Assembly: GCF_000709345.1 (NCBI RefSeq)
Contig: NZ_KL448323.1
Span: forward strand, 144,874 to 208,873
Reading direction: 5' to 3'
DNA: 64,000 bases
Source: Polaromonas glacialis
Lineage (GTDB): Bacteria > Pseudomonadota > Gammaproteobacteria > Burkholderiales > Burkholderiaceae_C
Shown one piece after another: positions 9,824 through 17,627 of this stretch. The notes beneath the pieces are model-generated. The model made no database searches. It was given only the letters and a program-made list of their open reading frames with translations, and was not told the DNA's origin. The number at the start of each line of letters is the position of its first letter. Positions within the stretch are counted from its first letter, which is position 1. A program made the translations under genes and the position numbers.

Positions 9824-10750
9824 ATGCCGTTTTTCAAGTTCCGCCGGGGCGACGCCAGTCCAACCCCTCCTGCCGGTTCAGCCACCCAGGCGCAAAGCGT
9901 GGAAGTGCTGCGCAAGCGCGCCAAGCACCGCCTGATCGGCGCTTCGGTGCTGGTGTTGCTCGGCGTCGTCGGCTTTCCTATCCTGTTTGAAACCCAGCCA
10001 CGCCCCGTGGCCGTCGATATTCCGATTGAAATTCCCGGGAAAAATGCCGTCAGGCCGCTGGTGCTTCCCGCGCCTGCGCCTGCGGTGGCCACTGCGCCAG
10101 CGCCGGCCAAAACGCCGGCTCCTGCAGCGCAGACGGTGACTGCGGCCGCCAGCTTGTCGCCCACCGAAGAGATTTATCCATCAAAACCAGCGCCACCGCT
10201 TGCCGAGCCTGCTTCTCCAGCTATTAAAAAAGAAGTAAAGCCAGAACCCCGGCAGGAGGCAAAGGTCGAAGTCAAGCCAGAGGTCAAGCCACGCCCCGAA
10301 CCCAAGCCCGAGGCTAAAACTGAACCCCGGCCCGTCGAAAAAGTCGAAGCCCGGCCGGTTGTCAAGCCCGAGCCCAAACCAGTTCCCGCCAAGCCGGCCC
10401 CTTCAAGCGACGACGGCGCACGGGCGATTGCGCTGCTCAACGCCACGCCTGCACCCAAGGTGGCGGCGCCGGCCAAACCTGCGGCCACCGAAGAAACCAA
10501 GGCCGCTGCTGCTGAAACCAAAGGCCGCATGGTGGTGCAGGTCGGGGCTTTTGCCGATGCCGCCAAGGCCGAGGAAACACGCCGCAAGCTGGAAAAAGCC
10601 GGCCTGACCACTTACACCCAGGTGGCTGACACAAAGGACGGCAAGCGCGTCCGGGTTCGCGTCGGGCCCTTTGCCAACAAGGCGGAGGCTGAAAGGGCGG
10701 TGAACAAGATCAGGTCGCTTGATTTGCCGGTTGCCATCCTGAGTTTCTAA
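9824..10750 (+). CDS. SPOR-domain cell-division-associated protein (DedD-like)
   Basis: A 308-residue bitopic inner-membrane protein. A short cytoplasmic N terminus is followed by one membrane helix (LIGASVLVLLGVVGFPILF, residues 37-55). A long Pro/Ala/Lys/Glu-rich linker with repeated KPEP-type units spans roughly 75-225, and a C-terminal SPOR domain (MVVQVGAFADAAKAEETRRK onward) binds denuded peptidoglycan at the division site. Placement between folC and cvpA matches E. coli dedD. The linker's low-complexity sequence is expected for the family. Confidence 0.88.
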   Translation: MPFFKFRRGDASPTPPAGSATQAQSVEVLRKRAKHRLIGASVLVLLGVVGFPILFETQPRPVAVDIPIEIPGKNAVRPLVLPAPAPAVATAPAPAKTPAPAAQTVTAAASLSPTEEIYPSKPAPPLAEPASPAIKKEVKPEPRQEAKVEVKPEVKPRPEPKPEAKTEPRPVEKVEARPVVKPEPKPVPAKPAPSSDDGARAIALLNATPAPKVAAPAKPAATEETKAAAAETKGRMVVQVGAFADAAKAEETRRKLEKAGLTTYTQVADTKDGKRVRVRVGPFANKAEAERAVNKIRSLDLPVAILSF

Positions 10751-10769
10751 GCTTGCTGGCTGCGTTGTG

Positions 10770-11252
10770 ATGCCGCTTGACTGGATTTTGGCGGGGGTCT
10801 TGTTTTTTTCCCTGCTGCTGGGCGCCTGGCGCGGGCTGGTCTACGAAGTGTTGTCGGTGCTGGGCTGGGCGGCTTCGTTTTATGCGGCGCAATGGTTCGC
10901 GCCGCAGGTGGCGCTGCTGCTTCCCTGGCAGTCCGCCACCGAGCCGGTGCGTTATGCGGCGGCTTTCGTGCTGGTTTTCATTGCCGCGCTGTTCGCGGCC
11001 GGCTTGCTGGCCGCCTTGCTGAAACGGCTGGTGGACGCCATCGGCTTGCGGCCTGTGGACCGCACGCTGGGCGCGGCGTTTGGCGTGCTGCGCGGCCTGA
11101 TCCTGCTGCTGGCCGCCACGGTGGTCGTGGACATGACGGCGCTCAAGTCGAGCGACTGGTGGCAGGAGTCCATCGGGGCGCAAACGCTGACGTCTGCGCT
11201 TGCCAGCCTGAAGCCGATGCTGCCAGAGCCCTTTGCAAGGTATCTGGGTTGA
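10770..11252 (+). CDS. cvpA: CvpA family inner-membrane protein
   Basis: A 160-residue protein with four predicted membrane helices and the family opening MPLDWILAGVLFFSLLLGAW, then RGLVYEVLSVLGW. The RTLGAAFGVLRGLILLL segment in the second half is the characteristic CvpA motif. In E. coli the protein is needed for colicin V production and linked to envelope stress; its molecular role is unclear. A GTG three bases upstream (10767) could also start translation. It lies 19 bp after the dedD-like gene and 57 bp before purF. Confidence 0.9.
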   Translation: MPLDWILAGVLFFSLLLGAWRGLVYEVLSVLGWAASFYAAQWFAPQVALLLPWQSATEPVRYAAAFVLVFIAALFAAGLLAALLKRLVDAIGLRPVDRTLGAAFGVLRGLILLLAATVVVDMTALKSSDWWQESIGAQTLTSALASLKPMLPEPFARYLG

Positions 11253-11309
11253 TTGTTTTTGTTGTTTTGTCTTTACGTTGAGAAATCAACACACCATGAG
11301 TAACACACC

Positions 11310-12839
11310 ATGTGCGGAATAGTTGGAATCGTCAGCAAGGCCCCGGTCAACCAGCTGATTTACGACGGGCTGCTGCTGCTGCAGCACCGTGGCCAGGATG
11401 CCGCCGGCATCGTCACCCAGCAGGGGCGCAAGTTCTACATGCACAAGGCCAAGGGCATGGTGCGCGACGTGTTCCGCACGCGCAACATGCGTGCGCTGCC
11501 GGGCAATGTAGGACTCGGCCAGGTGCGCTACCCGACGGCGGGCAATGCCTTCAGCGAGGACGAAGCGCAGCCCTTCTATGTCAATGCGCCGTTTGGCCTG
11601 GTGCTGTCACACAACGGCAACCTGACCAATGCGGCCGAACTCAAGGCCGAGCTGTTCAACACCGACCACCGCCACATCAACACTGACAGCGACTCCGAAG
11701 TGCTGCTCAACGTGCTGGCGCACGAGCTGGAAAAAACCACGCGCGGCCTGCCGCTGACGCCTGCCGACGTGTTTGCCGCCGTGCGCGGCGTCCACAAGCG
11801 CGTCAAGGGCTCGTATGCCGTGGTGGCCTTGATCGCCGGCCATGGCTTGCTGGCGTTTCGCGACCCGTTCGGCATTCGTCCGCTGTGCATCGGCCATGGC
11901 CAGAACGAAGGCGGCGCGAGCGTGATGGTCGCCAGCGAGTCGGTGGCGCTCGAAGGCACGGGCTTTCAGTTCGAGCGCGACATCGCGCCCGGCGAAGCCG
12001 TGTATGTGGACCTGGACGGCAAGGTGCATGCCCAGCAGTGCGCCGCCAACCCGCAGCTCATGCCCTGCATTTTTGAGTTTGTCTATCTGGCGCGTCCTGA
12101 TTCGGTCATGGACGGCATTTCGGTCTACCAGGCGCGCCTGAACCTGGGCGAAACGCTGGCCAAGCGCGTAGTTTCCACCGTGCCGCCCAGCGAGATCGAC
12201 GTGATCATCCCAATTCCCGAATCGAGCCGCCCCAGCGCTACCCAACTGGCGCACCTGCTGGGCATTCCCTACCGCGAAGGCTTTGTGAAAAACCGCTATG
12301 TCGGCCGCACCTTCATCATGCCGGGGCAGGGCGTGCGCAAGAAGTCGGTGCGCCAGAAGCTCAACGTGATCGCCAGCGAGTTCAAGGGCCGCAACGTGCT
12401 GCTGGTCGATGATTCCATCGTGCGCGGCACCACCTCCCGGGAAATCGTGCAGATGGCGCGCGATGCCGGCGCGCGCAAGGTCTACCTGGCCAGCGCCGCG
12501 CCGCCGGTACGCTTTCCGAACGTGTATGGCATCGACATGCCGACGCCGGACGAGCTGGTCGCGCATGACCGCAGCATTGAGGAAATCCGCAAGGTGATCG
12601 GTTGCGATGCGCTGATCTACCAGGATGTCGAGGGCATGAAGCGCGCCATCCGTTCGCTGAACCCCGAACTCGATGGCTTTGACGCGTCCTGCTTCGACGG
12701 CGTGTATGTCACCGGCGACGTGACGCTTGACACCATTGCCGCGATGAATTCGTCGCGCGGCGACACCGCCGAGAAAATCGGCGAAGACAGCGATGTCGAT
12801 GTCTCGCGCCTGGCGCTGCCCAATCCGCAGGAGGCTTGA
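11310..12839 (+). CDS. purF: amidophosphoribosyltransferase
   Basis: PurF makes 5-phosphoribosylamine from PRPP and glutamine, the first step of purine synthesis, in the cytoplasm. The 509-residue protein starts MCGIVGIV, so Cys2 is the class II glutaminase nucleophile exposed by Met removal; there is no propeptide, as in E. coli. LLQHRGQDAAGI and the PRPP-binding loop VLLVDDSIVRGTTSREI are visible. It is the fourth gene of the folC-dedD-cvpA-purF series and lies only 3 bp before metZ. Confidence 0.96.
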   Translation: MCGIVGIVSKAPVNQLIYDGLLLLQHRGQDAAGIVTQQGRKFYMHKAKGMVRDVFRTRNMRALPGNVGLGQVRYPTAGNAFSEDEAQPFYVNAPFGLVLSHNGNLTNAAELKAELFNTDHRHINTDSDSEVLLNVLAHELEKTTRGLPLTPADVFAAVRGVHKRVKGSYAVVALIAGHGLLAFRDPFGIRPLCIGHGQNEGGASVMVASESVALEGTGFQFERDIAPGEAVYVDLDGKVHAQQCAANPQLMPCIFEFVYLARPDSVMDGISVYQARLNLGETLAKRVVSTVPPSEIDVIIPIPESSRPSATQLAHLLGIPYREGFVKNRYVGRTFIMPGQGVRKKSVRQKLNVIASEFKGRNVLLVDDSIVRGTTSREIVQMARDAGARKVYLASAAPPVRFPNVYGIDMPTPDELVAHDRSIEEIRKVIGCDALIYQDVEGMKRAIRSLNPELDGFDASCFDGVYVTGDVTLDTIAAMNSSRGDTAEKIGEDSDVDVSRLALPNPQEA

Positions 12840-12842
12840 CAC

Positions 12843-14057
12843 ATGACCCGACAGGCATTGCCCGCAAACCTGCACCCCGACACGCTGGCCGTGCGCGCCG
12901 GCATTGAACGCAGCCAGTTTGGCGAGAACTCCGAGGCGCTGTACCTGACCAGCGGTTTTGTGCAGCCCGATGCCGAAACCTCGGCGCGCCGCTTTGCCGG
13001 CACCGAGGAAGGTTTCACCTACGCCCGAACGTCGAACCCGACGGTGGCCGCCTTCGAGCAGCGTCTGGCCGCACTCGAAGGCACTGAAGCCGCCATTGCA
13101 GCGTCCAGCGGCATGGGCGCCATCCTGATGATGGGCATGGGCCTGCTTCGGGCCGGCGACCATGTGGTGTGTTCACAGTCGGTGTTCGGCTCGACGCTGA
13201 ACCTGTTCGGCAAGGAGTTCGCCAAGTTCGGCGTCGAAACCAGCTTTGTCTCGCAAACCGACATCGGGCAGTGGCAGGCGGCCATGCGGCCCACTACCCG
13301 CCTGCTGTTCGCCGAAACCCCGACCAATCCGCTGACCGAAGTCTGCGACATCCGGGCGCTGGCTGACGTGGCGCATGCGGGCGGCGCGCTGCTGGCCGTT
13401 GACAACTGTTTCTGCTCGCCCGCCCTGCAGCGCCCTAGCGCGCTGGGCGCCGACCTGATCATCCATTCAGGCACCAAATACCTCGACGGGCAGGGCCGCG
13501 TCATGGCGGGCGCGATTTGCGGGCCGTCGAAGCTGATCGTCGATGTGTTCGGCCCCATCGTTCGCACCGCCGGCATGGTGCTGGCGCCGTTCAACGCCTG
13601 GGTCGTGCTCAAGGGCATGGAAACGCTGCGCATCCGCATGCAGGCGCAAAGCGCCACGGCGCTGAGCCTGGCGCAGTGGCTGGAGGCGCATCCGGCCGTC
13701 AGCCGTGTGTATTACCCCGGCCTGCCGTCGCACCCGCAGCATGCGCTGGCGATGCGCCAGCAGGGCGGCCTGGGTGGCGCCGTGGTGTCCTTCGACGTGC
13801 GCGGCGGCGACCCGGAAACGGCGCGCGCCAACGCCTTTCATGTCATCAACAGCACGCAGGTGGTCAGCATTGCGACCAACCTGGGCGACACCAAGTCCAT
13901 CATCACGCATCCCGGAACCACTTCCCACGGCCGGCTCACCGAGGCCCAGCGCCAGGCAGCGGGCATCAGCCAGGGCCTGATCCGCTTCGCGGCCGGCCTG
14001 GAATACATCGACGATTTGAAAGCCGACCTCGCACGCGGTCTGGACAGCCTGACATGA
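12843..14057 (+). CDS. metZ: O-succinylhomoserine sulfhydrylase
   Basis: MetZ is a PLP enzyme of the Cys/Met metabolism family that makes homocysteine directly from O-succinylhomoserine and sulfide. The 404-residue protein shows [20 protein letters not shown] near the N terminus, SSGMGAI in the cofactor phosphate region, and the Schiff-base lysine in [15 protein letters not shown] near residue 206. Placement after purF with a 3-bp gap is the usual Burkholderiales arrangement, which supports MetZ over MetB. Its stop overlaps the gltX start in ATGA. Confidence 0.93.
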   Translation: MTRQALPANLHPDTLAVRAGIERSQFGENSEALYLTSGFVQPDAETSARRFAGTEEGFTYARTSNPTVAAFEQRLAALEGTEAAIAASSGMGAILMMGMGLLRAGDHVVCSQSVFGSTLNLFGKEFAKFGVETSFVSQTDIGQWQAAMRPTTRLLFAETPTNPLTEVCDIRALADVAHAGGALLAVDNCFCSPALQRPSALGADLIIHSGTKYLDGQGRVMAGAICGPSKLIVDVFGPIVRTAGMVLAPFNAWVVLKGMETLRIRMQAQSATALSLAQWLEAHPAVSRVYYPGLPSHPQHALAMRQQGGLGGAVVSFDVRGGDPETARANAFHVINSTQVVSIATNLGDTKSIITHPGTTSHGRLTEAQRQAAGISQGLIRFAAGLEYIDDLKADLARGLDSLT

Positions 14058-15448
14058 CACAAAAAACAAGAACCCGATTCGCGCCGTCTCCCACCGGCTT
14101 CATCCACCTGGGCAACATCCGCTCGGCGCTGTACCCATGGGCCTTTGCGCGCGCCACTGGCGGCGATTTCATCCTGCGCATCGAGGACACGGATGTGGAG
14201 CGCTCCAGCCAGGCGGCGGTCGATGTGATCATCGAAGGCATGCGCTGGCTGGGCCTGGACCATGACGAAGGCCCGTTCTTCCAGATGCAGCGCATGGACC
14301 GCTACAAGGCCGTGCTCGCCGACATGGTGGCCGCCGGCCATGTTTACCCCTGCTACATGAGCGTGGCCGAACTCGATGCGTTGCGCGAGGCGCAAATGGC
14401 CGCCAAGGAAAAGCCGCGCTACGACGGCACCTGGCGGCCCGAGCCCGGCAAGGCGCTGCCTGCGATTCCCGAAGGCATCAAGCCGGTGCTGCGCTTCAAA
14501 AATCCGCAGGGTGGCGCGGTGGTCTGGGACGACAAGGTCAAGGGTCGCATCGAGATCAGCAACGACGAACTTGACGACCTGGTCATTGCCCGGCCGGACG
14601 GCACGCCGACCTACAACTTCTGCGTCGTGGTCGATGACATGGACATGGCGATCACCCATGTGATTCGCGGCGACGACCATGTGAACAACACGCCGCGCCA
14701 GATCAACATCTTCCGCGCGCTGGGCCGCGAAGTGCCGGTCTATGCCCATCTGCCCACGGTGCTCAACGAGCAGGGCGAGAAGATGAGCAAGCGCAACGGC
14801 GCCAAGCCGGTCACGCAATACGCTGCCGAAGGGTATTTGCCGGACGCGATGGTGAACTACCTGGCGCGCCTGGGCTGGAGCCATGGCGACGACGAGATTT
14901 TCAGCCGCGAGCAGTTCTTGCAGTGGTTCAACCTCGATCACCTCGGCAAGAGCGCCGCGCAGTTCGACGAGACCAAGCTGCGCTGGGTCAATGCCCAGCA
15001 CCTCAAGGCCATGGCCGACGACCAACTGGCGGCGCTGGTCCAGCCTTTCCTGGCGCAGCAGGGCGTGAACGATGTCGATCCCGCCTGGCTGGCACGCGGC
15101 TGCGCGCTGTTCAAGGACCGCTGCAGCACGCTGGTGGAACTGGCCGGCTGGCTCAAGCTGCTGGTCAACGGCGGCGAAGCCAGCCCGGCGGACATCAGCA
15201 CCCATGTCACCGAGGCGGTTCGGCCTGCACTGGCCAGGCTGTCGCAGGCGCTGTCAAGCTGCGAATGGAGCCGGCCGGCGATTGCCGCTGCGATCAAGCA
15301 GGTGCTGCTCGAGTGCGGCCTCAAGATGCCACATCTGGCCATGCCCGTGCGCGTGCTGCTCCTGGGAACGCCGCAGACGCCTTCGCTCGATGCCGTGGTG
15401 GAACTCATGGCGCGAGAAAAAGTCATCGCCAAATTGAATTTAGTTTGA
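14054..15448 (+). CDS. gltX: glutamate--tRNA ligase
   Basis: GltX charges tRNA-Glu with glutamate in an ATP-dependent reaction. The 464-residue class I synthetase starts [20 protein letters not shown], with the HIGH-equivalent HLGN at 18-21 and the KMSKR loop ([11 protein letters not shown]) near residue 243. The length fits discriminating bacterial GluRS. The start at 14054 overlaps the metZ stop by four bases, implying translational coupling; the reading frame extends upstream inside metZ but is not coding there. Three tRNA-Glu genes lie just downstream. Confidence 0.95.
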   Translation: MTQKTRTRFAPSPTGFIHLGNIRSALYPWAFARATGGDFILRIEDTDVERSSQAAVDVIIEGMRWLGLDHDEGPFFQMQRMDRYKAVLADMVAAGHVYPCYMSVAELDALREAQMAAKEKPRYDGTWRPEPGKALPAIPEGIKPVLRFKNPQGGAVVWDDKVKGRIEISNDELDDLVIARPDGTPTYNFCVVVDDMDMAITHVIRGDDHVNNTPRQINIFRALGREVPVYAHLPTVLNEQGEKMSKRNGAKPVTQYAAEGYLPDAMVNYLARLGWSHGDDEIFSREQFLQWFNLDHLGKSAAQFDETKLRWVNAQHLKAMADDQLAALVQPFLAQQGVNDVDPAWLARGCALFKDRCSTLVELAGWLKLLVNGGEASPADISTHVTEAVRPALARLSQALSSCEWSRPAIAAAIKQVLLECGLKMPHLAMPVRVLLLGTPQTPSLDAVVELMAREKVIAKLNLV

Positions 15449-15476
15449 AAGTTTCTAAAAGCTTGAATTTTGTCGA

Positions 15477-15482
15477 TATAAT
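15477..15482 (+). promoter_or_regulatory. -10 element of the tRNA cluster promoter
   Basis: A perfect TATAAT lies 48 bp before the tRNA-Ala gene in an AT-rich patch after gltX. TTGAAA at 15445-15450 is 26 bp away and TTGAAT at 15463-15468 only 8 bp away, so the -35 box is unclear. Only the -10 is well supported. Confidence 0.55.
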
Positions 15483-15529
15483 TTGAGGCTCGACAGGTTA
15501 CTGAGAAATTGGTGACGTTAGCGGAATTG

Positions 15530-15605
<76 letters not shown>

Positions 15606-15674
15606 ACTGTCGGAAAAGTTTTTGAAGTTTTGTGGCAAGCCCTTAAAAGCTTGCGCCGGAAGTCACCAGGTTAA

Positions 15675-15750
15675 GACCCCATCGTCTAGAGGCCTAGGAC
15701 ACTACCCTTTCACGGTAGGTACCGGGGTTCGAATCCCCGTAGGGTCGCCA
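15675..15750 (+). tRNA. tRNA-Glu (anticodon TTC), copy 1
   Basis: A 76-nt cloverleaf starting GACCCCATCGTCTAGAGG with anticodon loop CTTTCAC (anticodon TTC), T arm CGGGGTTCGAATCCCCG and encoded CCA. It is nearly the E. coli tRNA-Glu sequence. Confidence 0.96.
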
Positions 15751-15830
15751 AATTTCTTCGCTGCAAGGCGAAGAAACCAAGCACAAGTTTGTCAAGCACT
15801 TGGCTCGCAAGAGCAAACGCTTTTCTACCA

Positions 15831-15907
15831 GGAGTGGTAGTTCAGTTGGTTAGAATACCGGCCTGTCACGCCGGGGGTCGCGGGTTCGAGTCCCGTCCGC
15901 TCCGCCA
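15831..15907 (+). tRNA. tRNA-Asp (anticodon GTC), copy 1
   Basis: A 77-nt cloverleaf starting GGAGTGGTAGTTCAGTTGG with anticodon loop CTGTCAC (anticodon GTC), T arm GCGGGTTCGAGTCCCGT and encoded CCA. Confidence 0.96.
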
Positions 15908-16032
15908 GATTGAAGCCCTTGCAATTCATTGAGTTACAAGGGCTTTCCTCTTAGATCGCTTTGCGGTTTAAAAAGTTTTTTGAAGTTTTGTTGCAAGCCG
16001 TTAAAAGCCTGCGCCGGAAGTCACCAGGTTAA

Positions 16033-16108
16033 GACCCCATCGTCTAGAGGCCTAGGACACTACCCTTTCACGGTAGGTACCGGGGTTCGAATCCCCGTAG
16101 GGTCGCCA
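16033..16108 (+). tRNA. tRNA-Glu (anticodon TTC), copy 2
   Basis: Identical to the copy at 15675: anticodon loop CTTTCAC, encoded CCA. It is part of the first exact 358-bp repeat unit. Confidence 0.96.
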
Positions 16109-16188
16109 AATTTCCTCACCGCAAGGTGAAGGGACAAAGCACAAGTCTGTCAGGCACTTGGCTCGCAAGAGCAAACGCCAGGCTACCA

Positions 16189-16265
16189 GGAGTGGTAGTT
16201 CAGTTGGTTAGAATACCGGCCTGTCACGCCGGGGGTCGCGGGTTCGAGTCCCGTCCGCTCCGCCA
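16189..16265 (+). tRNA. tRNA-Asp (anticodon GTC), copy 2
   Basis: Identical to the copy at 15831: anticodon loop CTGTCAC, encoded CCA. It ends the first exact 358-bp repeat unit. Confidence 0.96.
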
Positions 16266-16390
16266 GATTGAAGCCCTTGCAATTCATTGAGTTACAAGGG
16301 CTTTCCTCTTAGATCGCTTTGCGGTTTAAAAAGTTTTTTGAAGTTTTGTTGCAAGCCGTTAAAAGCCTGCGCCGGAAGTCACCAGGTTAA

Positions 16391-16466
16391 GACCCCATCG
16401 TCTAGAGGCCTAGGACACTACCCTTTCACGGTAGGTACCGGGGTTCGAATCCCCGTAGGGTCGCCA
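16391..16466 (+). tRNA. tRNA-Glu (anticodon TTC), copy 3
   Basis: Third identical tRNA-Glu, inside the second exact 358-bp unit. Confidence 0.96.
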
Positions 16467-16546
16467 AATTTCCTCACCGCAAGGTGAAGGGACAAAGCAC
16501 AAGTCTGTCAGGCACTTGGCTCGCAAGAGCAAACGCCAGGCTACCA

Positions 16547-16623
16547 GGAGTGGTAGTTCAGTTGGTTAGAATACCGGCCTGTCACGCCGGGGGTCGCGGG
16601 TTCGAGTCCCGTCCGCTCCGCCA
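16547..16623 (+). tRNA. tRNA-Asp (anticodon GTC), copy 3
   Basis: Third identical tRNA-Asp. It is the last gene of the cluster and is followed six bases later by a strong terminator. Confidence 0.96.
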
Positions 16624-16628
16624 GTCAT

Positions 16629-16666
16629 AAAAAGCCGTTGCAAACGATTGTCTGCAACGGCTTTTT
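16629..16666 (+). terminator. Rho-independent terminator of the tRNA cluster
   Basis: A 14-bp stem AAAAAGCCGTTGCA / TGCAACGGCTTTTT with a 10-nt loop, ending in a T run. The A-rich 5' arm may also let it terminate the convergent SWIM gene, whose stop is at 16687. Confidence 0.88.
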
Positions 16667-16686
16667 CATGGGCTGATGCGCAGGGA

Positions 16687-17607
16687 TCAAACCGGCTTTT
16701 TCTCCTTCGCCGGCCGCCCACGGGGACGCTTTACCGCGACTGACGCGGTTTTTGACATTGCCGGTGAAGGCTTCTTCACCCTGGTTTCAGTTGCCGCGAC
16801 TTTTCGGGTTGCCGCTTTTTTCGCAACCGCTGTTTTTGCCGCCAAGGGCGCTTTTTGGGGCGCTGCGTTTGCTTTCGTGACTGGCTTGGGAACGTCAGCC
16901 ATCTCAAGGCCGAACACATCGGCCAGCAGCGCGTCGTCGAGCACCTTTGCGGGCGCCACGCGCTTGCTGGAGGGCTGCAGGCCCGCCTGCGCCTGCTGGA
17001 CCAGATCCTTGGCATCGACCCGGCGCAAGCTGAAAATAATGTCCGGCTGCTGGTCGAGCCGCGCGCCTATGCCGTAGAGCACGGCGGCGACATGCTTGCA
17101 CATGCCGGCCCAGTCCGGGCAGCTGCACTCGAATGAAATTTCTTTCGGCGACGGGAAAAGCCCGCTGCCCGGTTTGCAGATGCGTTCCATCACGGCGTTG
17201 GACAGCTTGCCCTGCAGCAACTCGACCAGCGAAGCAATCGACCCCGAGCAATCGGCGCAGATGGTTTTCCATTGCTTTTCCGGCACTTGCGTCACGCTGG
17301 CGGTCACGGTGTACAGGCTGGAGCCCATCACCTGCGCCCGCACCTCGCCCGGCGTGATCTGCAAATCAATCACCGAACCGTTGCGCACATAGGTGCGGCC
17401 GCGCGGCAGCCGGCTGGCATAGTCGCTGTAGCGCTCCAGGTTGTCGCACCAGGCCTTGCCCCAGAAAGTCTTGGCGATGGCGCCGCGAAAAGGCGCGATG
17501 GACGTCAGGGTGGCGCCGGATTTCTTGGCCTTGGCGGCAGCCTCTTCGGCTTTTTCGCGCCGCTCTGCGGCGGATACATAAGGTGGCCATCCTCCAAAAT
17601 AACCCAT
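16687..17607 (-). CDS. SWIM zinc-finger protein with a basic AT-hook tail
   Basis: A 306-residue protein. The N-terminal half (MGYFGGWPPYVSAAERREKA onward) is the conserved part of SWIM partners of SNF2 helicases. The SWIM motif CxC-xn-CxH is at about 160-172 (ECSCPDWAGMCKHVAAVLY). The last 75 residues are Ala/Lys/Pro-rich, resembling histone H1 tails, and end RPRGRPAKEKK, an AT-hook core that could bind the DNA minor groove. The ATG at 17607 has AAGGAG seven bases upstream. The gene begins 20 bp after the stop of the SNF2 helicase on the same strand, so the two are probably co-expressed. Function is inferred only as DNA or chromatin-like remodelling. Confidence 0.85.
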   Translation of the reverse strand: MGYFGGWPPYVSAAERREKAEEAAAKAKKSGATLTSIAPFRGAIAKTFWGKAWCDNLERYSDYASRLPRGRTYVRNGSVIDLQITPGEVRAQVMGSSLYTVTASVTQVPEKQWKTICADCSGSIASLVELLQGKLSNAVMERICKPGSGLFPSPKEISFECSCPDWAGMCKHVAAVLYGIGARLDQQPDIIFSLRRVDAKDLVQQAQAGLQPSSKRVAPAKVLDDALLADVFGLEMADVPKPVTKANAAPQKAPLAAKTAVAKKAATRKVAATETRVKKPSPAMSKTASVAVKRPRGRPAKEKKPV

Positions 17608-17627
17608 GGTGGAACTCCTTTTTATGG

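Larger units (their letters stand above)
15908..16623 (+). repeat. two identical 358-bp tandem units carrying tRNA-Glu and tRNA-Asp
   Basis: Units 15908-16265 and 16266-16623 read as identical along their whole length by eye. Each contains a spacer hairpin (AAGCCCTTG...CAAGGGCTT), a tRNA-Glu gene, a short spacer and a tRNA-Asp gene. The preceding Glu-Asp pair (15675-15907) has the same tRNAs but a diverged spacer, and a partial match to the unit's 5' part precedes it from about 15612. This points to an old duplication followed by a recent exact one, or to gene conversion. Confidence 0.9.

Noticed and set aside
10195..10245. Possible repeat remnant in the SPOR-protein linker (CCAGCTATTAAAAAAGAAG)
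   Set aside because: Only a short AGCTATT word is shared and there are no GCGC arms; the Lys/Glu/Pro linker is expected for the family.
11607..13163. 518-codon open frame antisense to purF and metZ
   Set aside because: It crosses two well-supported genes and its product has no family features; a GC-bias shadow.
15612..16623. Short regularly spaced repeats resembling a CRISPR array
   Set aside because: Repeat units are 358 bp tRNA-bearing blocks; there are no 24-40 bp repeats with unique spacers and no cas genes.
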